Below, in pieces: positions 9,589 through 18,155 of a stretch of 46,859 nucleotides of DNA. A program made the position numbers and the translations under genes. The stretch comes from Candidatus Kuenenia stuttgartensis (GTDB lineage: Bacteria > Planctomycetota > UBA11346), in the NCBI GenBank assembly GCA_945876185.1, contig CAMCMZ010000026.1, positions 1 through 46,859 of the forward strand. Reading direction: 5' to 3'. Position 1 is the first letter of the stretch; each line of letters starts with the position of its first letter. The notes under the pieces were generated by a model. That model ran no database searches, was not told the origin of the DNA, and saw only the letters and a list, made by a program, of their open reading frames with translations.

Positions 9589-9634
9589 AAAACGCAGAGA
9601 CCGTCCGGGAATTCCCGGACGGTCTCTGCGTTTT
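9589..9634. terminator. Perfect 46-bp palindrome between parC and rpsA
   Basis: AAAACGCAGAGACCGTCC continues to a GAATTC centre and returns exactly, giving two 23-nt arms without a mismatch. Each arm ends in four A/T pairs, so both strands show a GC-rich stem followed by TTTT; the plus strand then continues GTCTTTTTCC. It sits between two convergent genes and is best read as a bidirectional intrinsic terminator. Confidence 0.8.
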
Positions 9635-9698
9635 GTCTTTTTCCTTCTAGCCTTTCGGCGCACCATGCGGCGCGCGTCAGTCGGCTGACATCAGGCGA

Positions 9699-11333
9699 TC
9701 AGCCGACGTCCTTCATGGACAGGCCGATCTTGCGCGTCTCGAGGTCGACGTTGATGACCTTGACGTTTACTTCCTGGCCGATGGTCAGGGCGGCCTCGGG
9801 GTTGGCCGCCGCCTTGGCGTCCATCTCCGAAACGTGGAGCAGGCCTTCGAGGCCTTCCATGATGTCGATGAACACGCCGAAGTTGGTGACCTTGGTTACC
9901 TTGCCGACGCAGGGGGTACCCTTCTTCAGCTTCTGCGGGATGTCGCTGACCCAGGGGTCGGCGGTCATCTGCTTGAGGCCGAGCGAGATGCGCTGGCGTT
10001 CCTTGTCGATCTCCAGGACGGTGCAGGTCAGGACCTGGTCCTTCTGGAATTCGGTCGACGGATGGGTGACCTTCTTGGTCCAGCTGATGTCGTTGACATG
10101 CAGCAGGCCTTCGATGCCGGGTTCGACCTCGATGAAGGCGCCGTAGGTGGTCATGTTCTTGACCTTGCCGGTGACCTGCTTGCCCGTCGGGTAGCGATCC
10201 TTGATCGTATCCCACGGGTTGTTCTCGGCCTGCTTCATGCCGAGCGAGATCTCCTGCTTCTCGTGGTCGATCTCGAGGATCATCGCCTTGACCTTGTCGC
10301 CGACCTTCACCACTTCGTTCGGGTGGGTGACGGTGCGGGTCCAGCTCATCTCGCTGACGTGGACGAGGCCTTCGATGCCGTCTTCGAGCTTCACGAAGGC
10401 GCCGTAGGTCATCAGGTTGACGACCGCGCCCTCGTGGGTGGAGCCGATCGGGTAGCGTTCGCCGATGCCTTCCCACGGGTTGCGGGTCTTCTGCTTGAGG
10501 CCCAGGCTGATGCGGCCGCGCTCGCTGTCGTAGTCGAGGACCACGATCTCGATGTGCTGGCCGATGTGGACCACTTCGCTCGGATGGTTGACCCGGCCCC
10601 ACGACATGTCGGTGATGTGGAGCAGGCCGTCGAGGCCGCCGAGGTCGATGAAGGCGCCGAAGTCGGTGATGTTCTTGACCACGCCTTCGCGCAGGTCGCC
10701 GACGTGCAGTTCCTTGACCAGGTTCTCGCGGTTCTTCTTGCGCTCTTCTTCCAGGACCTTGCGGCGCGAGACCACGATGTTCTTCCGTTCGGCGTCGATC
10801 TTGATGATCTCGGCCTCAACGGTCTGACCGATGTATTCGCCGACGTCGGGCGCACGGCGCAGATCGACCTGCGAGGCGGGCAGGAAGACCGGCACGCCGA
10901 TGTCGACCAGCAGGCCGCCCTTGATCTTGCGCAGGACCTTGCCTTTGACGCGGTCGCCTTCTTTGTTGGCGCCCAGGACCTGGTTCCAGCCGATCTGGAG
11001 GTCGGCCTGGCGCTTGGACAGGGCCAATTCGCCATTCGGCTTCACCTCGACGACCATGACCTGGACCTTGGTGCCGACCGGCACCTCGGCTTCGTTGAAT
11101 TCTTCCTTGGGGACGCAGCCTTCGGACTTGTAGCCGATGTCGACGACGATGTCGTCATTGTGGTGGCCGACCACGAAGCCGGTCACGATCGAGCGGGCTT
11201 CGAACTGGTCCTTGCCGCCGGTGCCGATGCTGGCGGCGATGAGCTTGTCGGCGTCGGGGCCGTAGGCGGCCTCGAGCTCGCTCGCCATCAGCACGTCGTC
11301 GACGACGTTGATGCGGGGGGTACGGATTGACAT
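9699..11333 (-). CDS. rpsA: 30S ribosomal protein S1
   Basis: S1 binds mRNA on the 30S subunit and helps initiation on leaders with weak ribosome sites. The 544-residue protein carries six S1/OB-fold repeats. The first two are diverged (around residues 45-190) and the last four are canonical, with signatures such as ITDFGAFIDLGGLDGLLHIT, MTYGAFVKLEDGIEGLVHVS and VTNFGVFIDIMEGLEGLLHV. Length is close to the E. coli protein (557). A good CAGGGAAAAC ribosome site precedes the ATG at 11333. A hairpin (CCCGCCGG at 11373 / CCGGCGGG at 11400) lies in the leader about 40-75 bp upstream and could have a regulatory role; that is speculative. There is no neighbouring cmk, its usual partner in proteobacteria. 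Confidence 0.95.
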   Translation of the reverse strand: MSIRTPRINVVDDVLMASELEAAYGPDADKLIAASIGTGGKDQFEARSIVTGFVVGHHNDDIVVDIGYKSEGCVPKEEFNEAEVPVGTKVQVMVVEVKPNGELALSKRQADLQIGWNQVLGANKEGDRVKGKVLRKIKGGLLVDIGVPVFLPASQVDLRRAPDVGEYIGQTVEAEIIKIDAERKNIVVSRRKVLEEERKKNRENLVKELHVGDLREGVVKNITDFGAFIDLGGLDGLLHITDMSWGRVNHPSEVVHIGQHIEIVVLDYDSERGRISLGLKQKTRNPWEGIGERYPIGSTHEGAVVNLMTYGAFVKLEDGIEGLVHVSEMSWTRTVTHPNEVVKVGDKVKAMILEIDHEKQEISLGMKQAENNPWDTIKDRYPTGKQVTGKVKNMTTYGAFIEVEPGIEGLLHVNDISWTKKVTHPSTEFQKDQVLTCTVLEIDKERQRISLGLKQMTADPWVSDIPQKLKKGTPCVGKVTKVTNFGVFIDIMEGLEGLLHVSEMDAKAAANPEAALTIGQEVNVKVINVDLETRKIGLSMKDVG

Positions 11334-11582
11334 GTGTTTTCCCTGATTTCCCCCGTTGTCCTGGCGTCTGGGCCCGCCGGCCGGGGATCTGTGGCACGTC
11401 CGGCGGGAACCGGGGGCCTGGGTGGTGCTCGTGGCCCGCCGGGAACACCCCGGAAAGCAGCAGCGAGCGGTGCAGAGGGCCGGCAGGCTAGCGGTCGAAA
11501 GCCGATGTCAAATGCGGAATCGGCTCGCCCGGCTGAAATCAGCGCCTTCGCGGGACGGTGACCCCAGGTGTAAGCGAAGTGG

Positions 11583-12479
11583 TCAGCGCAGGAAATCGAG
11601 CAGGCTGGGTTGCAGGGATTTCGCTCCGGCCTGAAGGCCGGCCTCAAGCGCGACCTGGGTCAACTGCATCTTGGAGATGGTGTCGGGCAGATCGACGTCC
11701 TCGGCTTGGCTGATCAGCGATCCGAGGAACACCTTGGCGTTTTCAAGTTGCGACTGGGTGAGTTCCAGCCGGCTGACCCGGCCGCCCATGCCGCCTTGCA
11801 GGTTGTTCACCTGGTTGTGGATGCCGTCGATGGTCGAGACCAGGCCGCTGATAGTCTGGGCATCGTTGCTGGTGAGGGCATCCCGCAGAGTCACTAGGGC
11901 GCTGAAGATGTCGTTCGTGCCCTTGAAGAGGTCGTAGCCGTTCTGGTTCACCGCCACCGAGGCCGAGGCCCCGATTTTGACCTCGAAGGTGTCGAGGTTG
12001 CCGATGTAGTCGACCCGGCTGCGGTCGCTCGCGACCTGGAAAGGCTTGGTCTGGGTCGCGGTGCCGGCGAAGACGAAGCGGCCGTCCTGCTCGGTGTTGG
12101 CGAGATCGACCATGCGCGTCAGCAGCGAATCGACGCTGGTGGCCAGGGCCCTGCGGCTGGCCGCGTCCTGCGACCCGTTGGCACCCTGGATGGCGAGCTG
12201 CTTCACCTGATCGATGGTGTTCGACATCTCGCTGAAGGTCGAATCCGACGCGCCCATGAACGACAACGCCTTCTGGATGTTGTCGAGGTACTTGGCGTCG
12301 GCCTTCAGCTCGGAGCGGTACCCCATCGCCGACTTGGCGGCGCTGGGGTCGTCGCTGACCTGATTCACCTTTTTGCCGCTCGACAACTGTTCCTGGTAAG
12401 TCGCCATCCGGCGCAGGGTTTCCTGGGTGTTGGCCAGGACCTGACTGCTCATCATCGCGGTCGTGATGCGGGAGACCAT
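11583..12479 (-). CDS. flgL: Flagellar hook-filament junction protein FlgL (HAP3)
   Basis: FlgL joins the flagellar hook to the filament and is exported through the flagellar type III system. The 298-residue protein has the flagellin-like N-terminal D0/D1 helix (VLANTQETLRRMATYQEQLS, then SGKKVNQVSDDPSAAKSAMG). The matching C-terminal helix (RLELTQSQLENAKVFLGSLI ... DTISKMQLTQVALEAGLQAG) packs with it in the fibre. Length fits the family (about 300). A strong GGAGGAAAC site precedes the ATG ending at 12479. It lies 32 bp downstream of flgK in the conserved flgK-flgL order; no csrA or fliW follows in the window. Confidence 0.92.
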   Translation of the reverse strand: MVSRITTAMMSSQVLANTQETLRRMATYQEQLSSGKKVNQVSDDPSAAKSAMGYRSELKADAKYLDNIQKALSFMGASDSTFSEMSNTIDQVKQLAIQGANGSQDAASRRALATSVDSLLTRMVDLANTEQDGRFVFAGTATQTKPFQVASDRSRVDYIGNLDTFEVKIGASASVAVNQNGYDLFKGTNDIFSALVTLRDALTSNDAQTISGLVSTIDGIHNQVNNLQGGMGGRVSRLELTQSQLENAKVFLGSLISQAEDVDLPDTISKMQLTQVALEAGLQAGAKSLQPSLLDFLR

Positions 12480-12511
12480 GTTTCCTCCGGTGCTTGTCTG
12501 GGTCGGGAGAG

Positions 12512-15001
12512 TCAGGAGAGAATGCCGAGCAGCGTCTGGATGTTCTCGCGTGCGAACTGCACGACCTTGGCCGAGGCCGAGTAGGCCTGCTGCATGAGCA
12601 CCATCTGGCCGATCTCCTCGTCGAGATTGACGCCGCTGATGGCGTCGCGCTGGCCTTGCAGGGTCTGCTGCAAGACCTGCTGATTCTGCTCCATGTTCGT
12701 GGCCTGCTGGATGCGCACCCCCAGGCCCGTGATCGCGGTCTGGTACTGGTCGTCCATGCTGAAGACGCCGTTGTTGAACATCTTCTCCGTCCGCACGCTG
12801 CCCATGCTCACGGCGTTGGTGTTGTCGCCCGCTACGCGCGTCGCCCCGACCGCGAGCTGGGTCGGATCGCTGAGCAGCCGCGAACTGACGCTGAGGGTGG
12901 CCGCCGTCGAACCGCTGAAGAGCGTGTTGATTCCAAGCGCCGGCAGCAGCCGGGCCTGGTCGGGGGAACCATCGACGGTGAACTGGAGCTGGCTCGCCGC
13001 CGTCGCCGTCAGGTTGCCCGCCCCGAAGACGGCGTAGACGCCGGCGGCGATCGGCACCGGCGTCCCGGCGCTGAACCGGCTGTCCAGGGTGCGCTGCACG
13101 CTCTGCACCACCGGGGCATCGACGGTGCCGGTGACGTAGGTGAACTCCACCACCGGGGGGTTGTTGGGCGGCAGGATGCTGGATGCGGCCCCGATCACGC
13201 CCGAGGTGACCACCCGCATGCTCCAGCGCTGGGCTGGATCGAAGGTGGCGGTGTCGGTGTAGCGGCCCTTGATCCCCACCGTCGCGTCGGAGGCGGTCCA
13301 GGTCGGGCTCTCGACATGGTTGCCGGCGATCGCAGTGCCCTTCTGCAGCACCTGGCCCGTGGCGTTGAACTCCACTGCGAAGGAATCCCCGGAACGAAAA
13401 GTCCCGGCCGGATACGCGACGGTCACGCCCCCGACCGTGAACGAGGTGCCGCCGGCATTGATCACCTGGGTGGTGTAGGCCGACTCGCTGCCGTCGACCG
13501 CCGAGCGGGTGTAGAGCTGCAGGTTGGTTCCGTTCACCCGCACCAGCAGACGCTGGTCGGCGAGCGCCACGTTGCTGCCCGACACCGTCATCGCCGGCCC
13601 GGTCCAGGCGCTGGTGGAAGCCTTGAGATCCAGGGCCGGGCTGAAATCGATGCTCCGGTTGAGCGCCGCTGTCAACTGCAGGCGAAATCCCCCATCGACC
13701 GACACCTTGCGGGCCGTGATGTCGCCCACCCCGCCGGCGCTGGGCGGATAGACCGTGAAACCGCCGCCGTGGCCGGTGTTGATCGCCTGCACGAGGTCGT
13801 CCAGGCTGCGACTGGTCGGCACTGCCGCGCTGCCCGGATCGTAGCGGACCGTGTATTTGGTCGCGTCTCCGGTCAGGGTGTTGAGCACGTTGAGGGTCAG
13901 GTTGCGCGCGATCGCGGTCCCGTTGGCATCGGTGAACGACGGCAGGAACGCGGTCGGGATCCCCGGCAGTCCAAAGGCAGCCTGCGTGCTCGCGGTGCTG
14001 TCGAGATCCGCCCCGGTCTGGTCGCTCGCGATCACCGTCTCGGACTGCCATGAGCCGACATTGAAGGAGTTGCTGGTCCCGGTGGATTGCAGAGCATTGA
14101 AGCGTTTCGCCAGGGTGGCGGCGAGGCTATCGATGTCCGCCAGCAGGCCGGGCATAACCTCGCGCTGAAGCTGGTCATAGGCCGCCACCGCGCCACCGGT
14201 GATCGGGACGGCGGTGTTGCCGCCGCCGAGGATGCGCAGGGGGTCGTCAGTATTGGTGCCGCCAGTCGCGTACAGGACGTCGGACGTGGTCGATCCGATC
14301 AGCAGGTGGCCGGCGATGTCGACCGTGACGGTCTGATCCTTGGCATCGGTGCGCACGTTCACCGCGATCTTCTGCGACAGGGTGTTGAGGAGCGCGTCGC
14401 GTTGGTCGAACAGGTCATTGGGCGACACGCCAGCGTTGACCTGCGACCGGATCTGCCCGTTCAGGGTCGCAATCTGGGTGGTGAGGGTATTGATCTCGCG
14501 CACCTCGGTGGTCAAGCCGCTCTGCATCTGGGACTGGATCCGTTCCAGGCCCTGGCCCAGGGCGGACAGGGACGAGGCGAACGAGGCGACCTGCTGCACC
14601 ACGGTCGACCGCAGGGCGCTCGATTCGGGGTTGCTGGCGATGTCCTGGAATCCGGCGAAGAGATTGTTGATCGCGGTCGAAAAACCGTTTTCGCCCGTCT
14701 CATTGAAGATCGCCTGGACGGACTGGAGGTTCTGGCTCAGGGATTCGAGGCGCCCGCCCTCGGACTGGATGCTGCGCAGGCGTTCATTGATGAGGTTGTC
14801 CGAGATCCGCCGAATGGCGTCGACGGTGACCCCCAGCCCCATCGCGCCGGGGCTGATCGTCGAGGCGGCCGGCGTGATCAGGACTGCATTCTGGCGCGAA
14901 TACCCCGGGGTCGCCGCGTTGGCGATGTTGTGGCTCGCCACCGTGATCGCCTGCTGCTGGGCGTTGAGCGCCGTCAGACCGATGAGCAGGGAATCAGCCA
15001 T
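12512..15001 (-). CDS. flgK: Flagellar hook-associated protein 1 FlgK
   Basis: FlgK is the first hook-filament junction protein. The N-terminus has the axial-protein signature (ALNAQQQAITVASHNIANAA then TPGYSRQN), followed by a helical D1 region. The C-terminus ends in the canonical helix VNLDEEIGQMVLMQQAYSAS / AKVVQFARENIQTLLGILS. At 829 residues it is much longer than enteric FlgK (about 550); the extra sequence is a Ser/Thr/Ala/Val-rich beta-type central region, probably surface-exposed domains. The chosen start, MADSLLIGL at 15001, has an AGAGG ribosome site; the ATG seven codons upstream does not. flgL follows 32 bp later. Other flagellar genes are not in the window. Confidence 0.92.
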   Translation of the reverse strand: MADSLLIGLTALNAQQQAITVASHNIANAATPGYSRQNAVLITPAASTISPGAMGLGVTVDAIRRISDNLINERLRSIQSEGGRLESLSQNLQSVQAIFNETGENGFSTAINNLFAGFQDIASNPESSALRSTVVQQVASFASSLSALGQGLERIQSQMQSGLTTEVREINTLTTQIATLNGQIRSQVNAGVSPNDLFDQRDALLNTLSQKIAVNVRTDAKDQTVTVDIAGHLLIGSTTSDVLYATGGTNTDDPLRILGGGNTAVPITGGAVAAYDQLQREVMPGLLADIDSLAATLAKRFNALQSTGTSNSFNVGSWQSETVIASDQTGADLDSTASTQAAFGLPGIPTAFLPSFTDANGTAIARNLTLNVLNTLTGDATKYTVRYDPGSAAVPTSRSLDDLVQAINTGHGGGFTVYPPSAGGVGDITARKVSVDGGFRLQLTAALNRSIDFSPALDLKASTSAWTGPAMTVSGSNVALADQRLLVRVNGTNLQLYTRSAVDGSESAYTTQVINAGGTSFTVGGVTVAYPAGTFRSGDSFAVEFNATGQVLQKGTAIAGNHVESPTWTASDATVGIKGRYTDTATFDPAQRWSMRVVTSGVIGAASSILPPNNPPVVEFTYVTGTVDAPVVQSVQRTLDSRFSAGTPVPIAAGVYAVFGAGNLTATAASQLQFTVDGSPDQARLLPALGINTLFSGSTAATLSVSSRLLSDPTQLAVGATRVAGDNTNAVSMGSVRTEKMFNNGVFSMDDQYQTAITGLGVRIQQATNMEQNQQVLQQTLQGQRDAISGVNLDEEIGQMVLMQQAYSASAKVVQFARENIQTLLGILS

Positions 15002-15212
15002 GGCAGACCTCTGCCAGGACAACGCACGTCGCGTGCCAGCGCTCGAAGCGGCGAATCTCGGAAGAATTCATGGGATTTACCTGGATCCAGGCACGATGCG
15101 TCCGTCCGGTGGTGGCACTCTCGACGCAGCGTCCGAAACAAGGCGGTCGGACCGCTTGCACCCGCCGGACCTGGGTTACAACGGCTCCTCCCGCAAGAGC
15201 TGATCCCACCCC

Positions 15213-15716
15213 GTGCGCTGCCCCTTCTGCCACCTCGACGACGACCGCGTGATCGAGTCCCGCATCACCGACGACGGCACCGCCATCCGGCGCCGGCGCG
15301 AGTGCAACGGATGCTCCCGCCGGTTCACCACCTATGAGCGCATCGAGGGTGAGGAATCCCTGCGCGTGCTGAAAAAAGACGGCCGCGCCGAGGCCTTCGA
15401 CCGCCGCAAGCTGGTGCGCGGCATGACCATCGCCTGCGAGAAGCGCCCGGTGTCGACCGAGGCCATCGAGGCCGCCGTCAACCGCATCCACCAGTTCCTG
15501 CTCGGACTCGGCGAGCGCGAACTGCCGGCCCGGCGCATCGGCGAGGCGGTGATGGACGAGCTGAAATCGCTCGACCAGGTGGCCTACGTGCGCTTCGCCT
15601 CGGTCTACCGGGATTTCAAGGATCTCGCCGAACTGATGGCCGAGGTGCGCAAGGTCTACGCCAGCGAGCCGCAAGCGCCCGCTCGTCCTCCGTCCGCCCC
15701 GCCGGCCCGCGCATGA
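15213..15716 (+). CDS. nrdR: Transcriptional repressor NrdR
   Basis: NrdR senses ATP/dATP through an ATP-cone and represses ribonucleotide reductase genes. The N-terminus is a zinc ribbon with Cys3, Cys6, Cys31 and Cys34 (MRCPFCHLDDDRVIESR ... CNGCSRRFTTYER). The ATP-cone runs from about residue 48 to 135 (FDRRKLVRGMTIACEKRPVS, ERELPARRIGEAVMDELKSL, DQVAYVRFASVYRDF). It starts with GTG at 15213, set by the conserved MRCPFC. A Pro/Ala-rich tail makes it 167 residues, a little longer than usual. Its ATGA stop overlaps the start of the next gene, another ATP-cone protein. No clear NrdR-box palindrome was found in the 211-bp upstream gap. Confidence 0.95.
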   Translation: MRCPFCHLDDDRVIESRITDDGTAIRRRRECNGCSRRFTTYERIEGEESLRVLKKDGRAEAFDRRKLVRGMTIACEKRPVSTEAIEAAVNRIHQFLLGLGERELPARRIGEAVMDELKSLDQVAYVRFASVYRDFKDLAELMAEVRKVYASEPQAPARPPSAPPARA

Positions 15717-17146
15717 GGCCAGCGACGGTGATCAAACGCGACGGCACCCCGGTGCCGTTCACCAGCGAACGCATCGCGCATGCCATCGCCCAGGCGATGC
15801 ACGCCTGCGCCTGCGACGATCCTGCCCTGGCGGATGAACTGTCGCACCTGGTGGAAGAGCACCTCGGCCGCACCTGCGACGCGCCGCAGGTCGGCATCGA
15901 GGCGATCCAGGACGCGGTCGTCCACATCCTGCAAGAAACCGGCCACTACGAAGTCGCGATCACCTACGCCCGCTACCGCGACGACCGCGAGCGCTTCCGC
16001 CGCAGCCAGCGCCTAGGCACCGATCTGCCGCAGCAGCCGATCCACCTCGAGGTCATCGACGGCCAGCTTCGCCGCCGGCCGTGGGACCGCGCCTGGGTCA
16101 CCGAGCTGCTCCTCGGCAGCTACGGCCTCGACGACAAGGGCGCCCACGACGCGGTGATGCAGGTCGAGGCCTCGCTCGCCGGCAGCGCGGTGAGTGAGAT
16201 CTCGGCGCCGCTCCTGTTCAGCCTGATCGACGCCGCCCTGGTGCGTTGCGGCCGCCACACCCAGGCGAGCCGGCGCAGTCCGCTCCGGGTCGAACGGGGC
16301 ATCACCCGCAGCACCCTGGCCGCCGCCACCGATGGGCGGCAGGCGCTCGAGCACGCCGGCCGACGTCTGTTCGAAGAACTCGCCATCGCCGAGGATTTCC
16401 CTGAGCAGGTCGTGCGATTGTGGTGTCACGGCCGGCTCTGGATCGACGGCCTCGATGATCCCCGGCGCGGCAGCCAGTTCAGCGCCACCGTCGATGGGCT
16501 GACGAACCCGTGGCAGGTCCTGGCGACCGCGTTCGGCCTCGCCGCCGAGGCCCAGCGCCACTGGCGCCGCATCCGCCTGATCCTACCGCCGAGCGTGCTC
16601 GGCCACCTCGAACGCGGCGCCAAGACCCTGATCGAACCGATCACCGCCCTCGCCCGCCTGGCCCAGGTGCACCTGTACTGCGATGGTCGCACGCCGCTGT
16701 TGCAACAGTGGCCGTTCACCGGCGCGGCGGTGTCGATCGCAACCTACCACGATGATTTCCTGCTCTTGCAACGCCTGCAAGAACTCGGCCAGCCGCTGTT
16801 GTCCGGCCCGCACCTGATGGCTGGTGGCTACCGTCGCCGCGTCGCGGTCGAACTCGCCTTGAACGCCCAGGGCCTGGAGGGCGAGCACGCCCAGCTCGAC
16901 GCCCTCGCGATGGCGCTGGCCTCGGCCGCGCGCCACCGCCTGGATCAACTGCGCGCCGCCCCCGGCGTCGACCTCGACGGCGCCGACCTGCGCTTCGCCA
17001 TCTTCGGCCTGCCCATGGCCAGCGAATCGAGCCACTACCTCGAACGCCAGATTCTGCAGGAGGGCGTGCGCCAGCGGCTGACCCTGGTGCGCAGTGCGAA
17101 TCTGCCGGAAGACGCCTGTGCGCACCTGGGGCGTTTGCTGGAATGA
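15713..17146 (+). CDS. ATP-cone protein of unknown function coupled to nrdR
   Basis: This 477-residue protein starts inside the nrdR stop (ATGA overlap), so the two are translationally coupled. Residues 4-95 form a clear ATP-cone (VIKRDGTPVPFTSERIAHAI ... IEAIQDAVVHILQETGHYEV). Residues of about 112-182 (LRRRPWDRAWVTELLLGSY ... AVSEISAPLLFSLIDAALVR) follow the same strand-helix pattern and may be a second, degenerate cone. The remaining ~300 residues match nothing I know: I see no glycyl-radical motif, no paired catalytic Cys and no radical-reductase finger loops, so it is not an intact ribonucleotide reductase. An eroded class III reductase is one possible origin; a nucleotide-sensing partner of NrdR is another. 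Both are inference. Confidence 0.75.
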   Translation: MRPATVIKRDGTPVPFTSERIAHAIAQAMHACACDDPALADELSHLVEEHLGRTCDAPQVGIEAIQDAVVHILQETGHYEVAITYARYRDDRERFRRSQRLGTDLPQQPIHLEVIDGQLRRRPWDRAWVTELLLGSYGLDDKGAHDAVMQVEASLAGSAVSEISAPLLFSLIDAALVRCGRHTQASRRSPLRVERGITRSTLAAATDGRQALEHAGRRLFEELAIAEDFPEQVVRLWCHGRLWIDGLDDPRRGSQFSATVDGLTNPWQVLATAFGLAAEAQRHWRRIRLILPPSVLGHLERGAKTLIEPITALARLAQVHLYCDGRTPLLQQWPFTGAAVSIATYHDDFLLLQRLQELGQPLLSGPHLMAGGYRRRVAVELALNAQGLEGEHAQLDALAMALASAARHRLDQLRAAPGVDLDGADLRFAIFGLPMASESSHYLERQILQEGVRQRLTLVRSANLPEDACAHLGRLLE

Positions 17147-17185
17147 GGGCTTTGCCCTCGCTGCGGTGAGGCAGCTACCCGCGTC

Positions 17186-18142
17186 CTAGCGCCAGGAAAC
17201 GCTCACCGTGCGGCCATCGGGAACCAGGGTGACCTGGATGCGGTCGCCGTCGATCCGGGCAGTGGCAGGCGGGACGGGATCGTTCACGGTCGCTTCGGAG
17301 AGCGGGCTACGGGTCGGGATGGTGACCGTGAGCGGGATGTTCCAGCGCGTCGCCGGCATTTCGGGAGACAGCGTCAGGGTCAGACGGATGGAATTGGCGG
17401 TGCGCTCGATGACGGTGAGCTTGGCCTGATCCCGTTCCTGCCGATAGGCGGCAACGAGGCCGAACGGTGCGACCCACAGCCCGGCGGACTTGGCCTTTTC
17501 CGCGACGTGGGTCAGATGTTCGTTGAAGACGACGTCGTTGATGCCGTGCGAGAGCCAGGTCATCCAGGCGCCCTTGGCGATGGCGTCGTCGACCTGGGCA
17601 TTGGCCTTGGCGGCGGGAAAATCGTTCTCGTAGAGGGGAAAATACCCGCGCGCGGCGAGGTGGTTGGCGAGGACCAGCCGGCGCGAACGGTCGTCGGACT
17701 TGCAGAAAGGATAAGCGAACGACCGCGGCGCGATGCCTACCTTGGCGGTGATCAGGTTGGCGCTGGCGACGCATTCGCGCTCCAGGGCTGCGTCGTCGCA
17801 CTTCCTCAGATCGGGATGGCTGGCCGAGTGGTTGCCGATCTCATGGCCGCGCGCGGCGAGATCCTTCCATTCCGGCCAGGTGATCTTGCTGCGGTCACCC
17901 GCATCGCGGGCATCCGACGTCCAGCTGGTCACCGGATAGAAGGTTGCACGCAGACCGTGCTGGTCCAACAACGCGGCGGTCGCCAGGTGGGTGCGATGCC
18001 CGTCGTCAAAGGTGAAGCTCAGCGCCGCCACCTTGCCATCCTGGTACGCCGCGATGAAAGGTTGGCCGGGTTCGCCGGCGCAGCCCAGCGCGCCCAGGCC
18101 GATCAGAATACTGGTATGGAACCGTGGTGCGTGTGCTGGCAT
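17186..18142 (-). CDS. Exported polysaccharide deacetylase (NodB/CE4 family)
   Basis: This is likely a metal-dependent de-N- or de-O-acetylase acting on a cell-surface or foreign glycan. NodB motif 1 is TFDDGH (residues 44-49, catalytic base and metal Asp). Motif 2 is NHSASH with His105 and His109. Motif 3 is RSFAYPF around residues 140-146. The N-terminus (SILIGLGALGCAG) is a signal peptide and Cys21 may be lipidated, though the lipobox is imperfect. The C-terminal ~90 residues look like a beta-rich extension. Total length is 318. A GAAGG ribosome site precedes the ATG at 18142. It follows the GH5-like gene by 13 bp, as the third gene of a glycosyltransferase-hydrolase-deacetylase operon. 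Confidence 0.85.
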   Translation of the reverse strand: MPAHAPRFHTSILIGLGALGCAGEPGQPFIAAYQDGKVAALSFTFDDGHRTHLATAALLDQHGLRATFYPVTSWTSDARDAGDRSKITWPEWKDLAARGHEIGNHSASHPDLRKCDDAALERECVASANLITAKVGIAPRSFAYPFCKSDDRSRRLVLANHLAARGYFPLYENDFPAAKANAQVDDAIAKGAWMTWLSHGINDVVFNEHLTHVAEKAKSAGLWVAPFGLVAAYRQERDQAKLTVIERTANSIRLTLTLSPEMPATRWNIPLTVTIPTRSPLSEATVNDPVPPATARIDGDRIQVTLVPDGRTVSVSWR

Positions 18143-18155
18143 GGCGTCGCAACCT

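Noticed and set aside
15023..15038. Sigma-54 promoter for flgK (TGGCACGCGACGTGC on the minus strand, GG-N10-GC spacing)
   Set aside because: The spacing fits, but transcription would start about 11 nt before the ATG, inside the ribosome-binding site, and the -12 element has a mismatch. Not strong enough to list.
15713..17146. Anaerobic (class III) ribonucleotide reductase
   Set aside because: Only the N-terminal ATP-cone matches; no C-terminal glycyl-radical motif or catalytic Cys arrangement, and 477 residues is too short.
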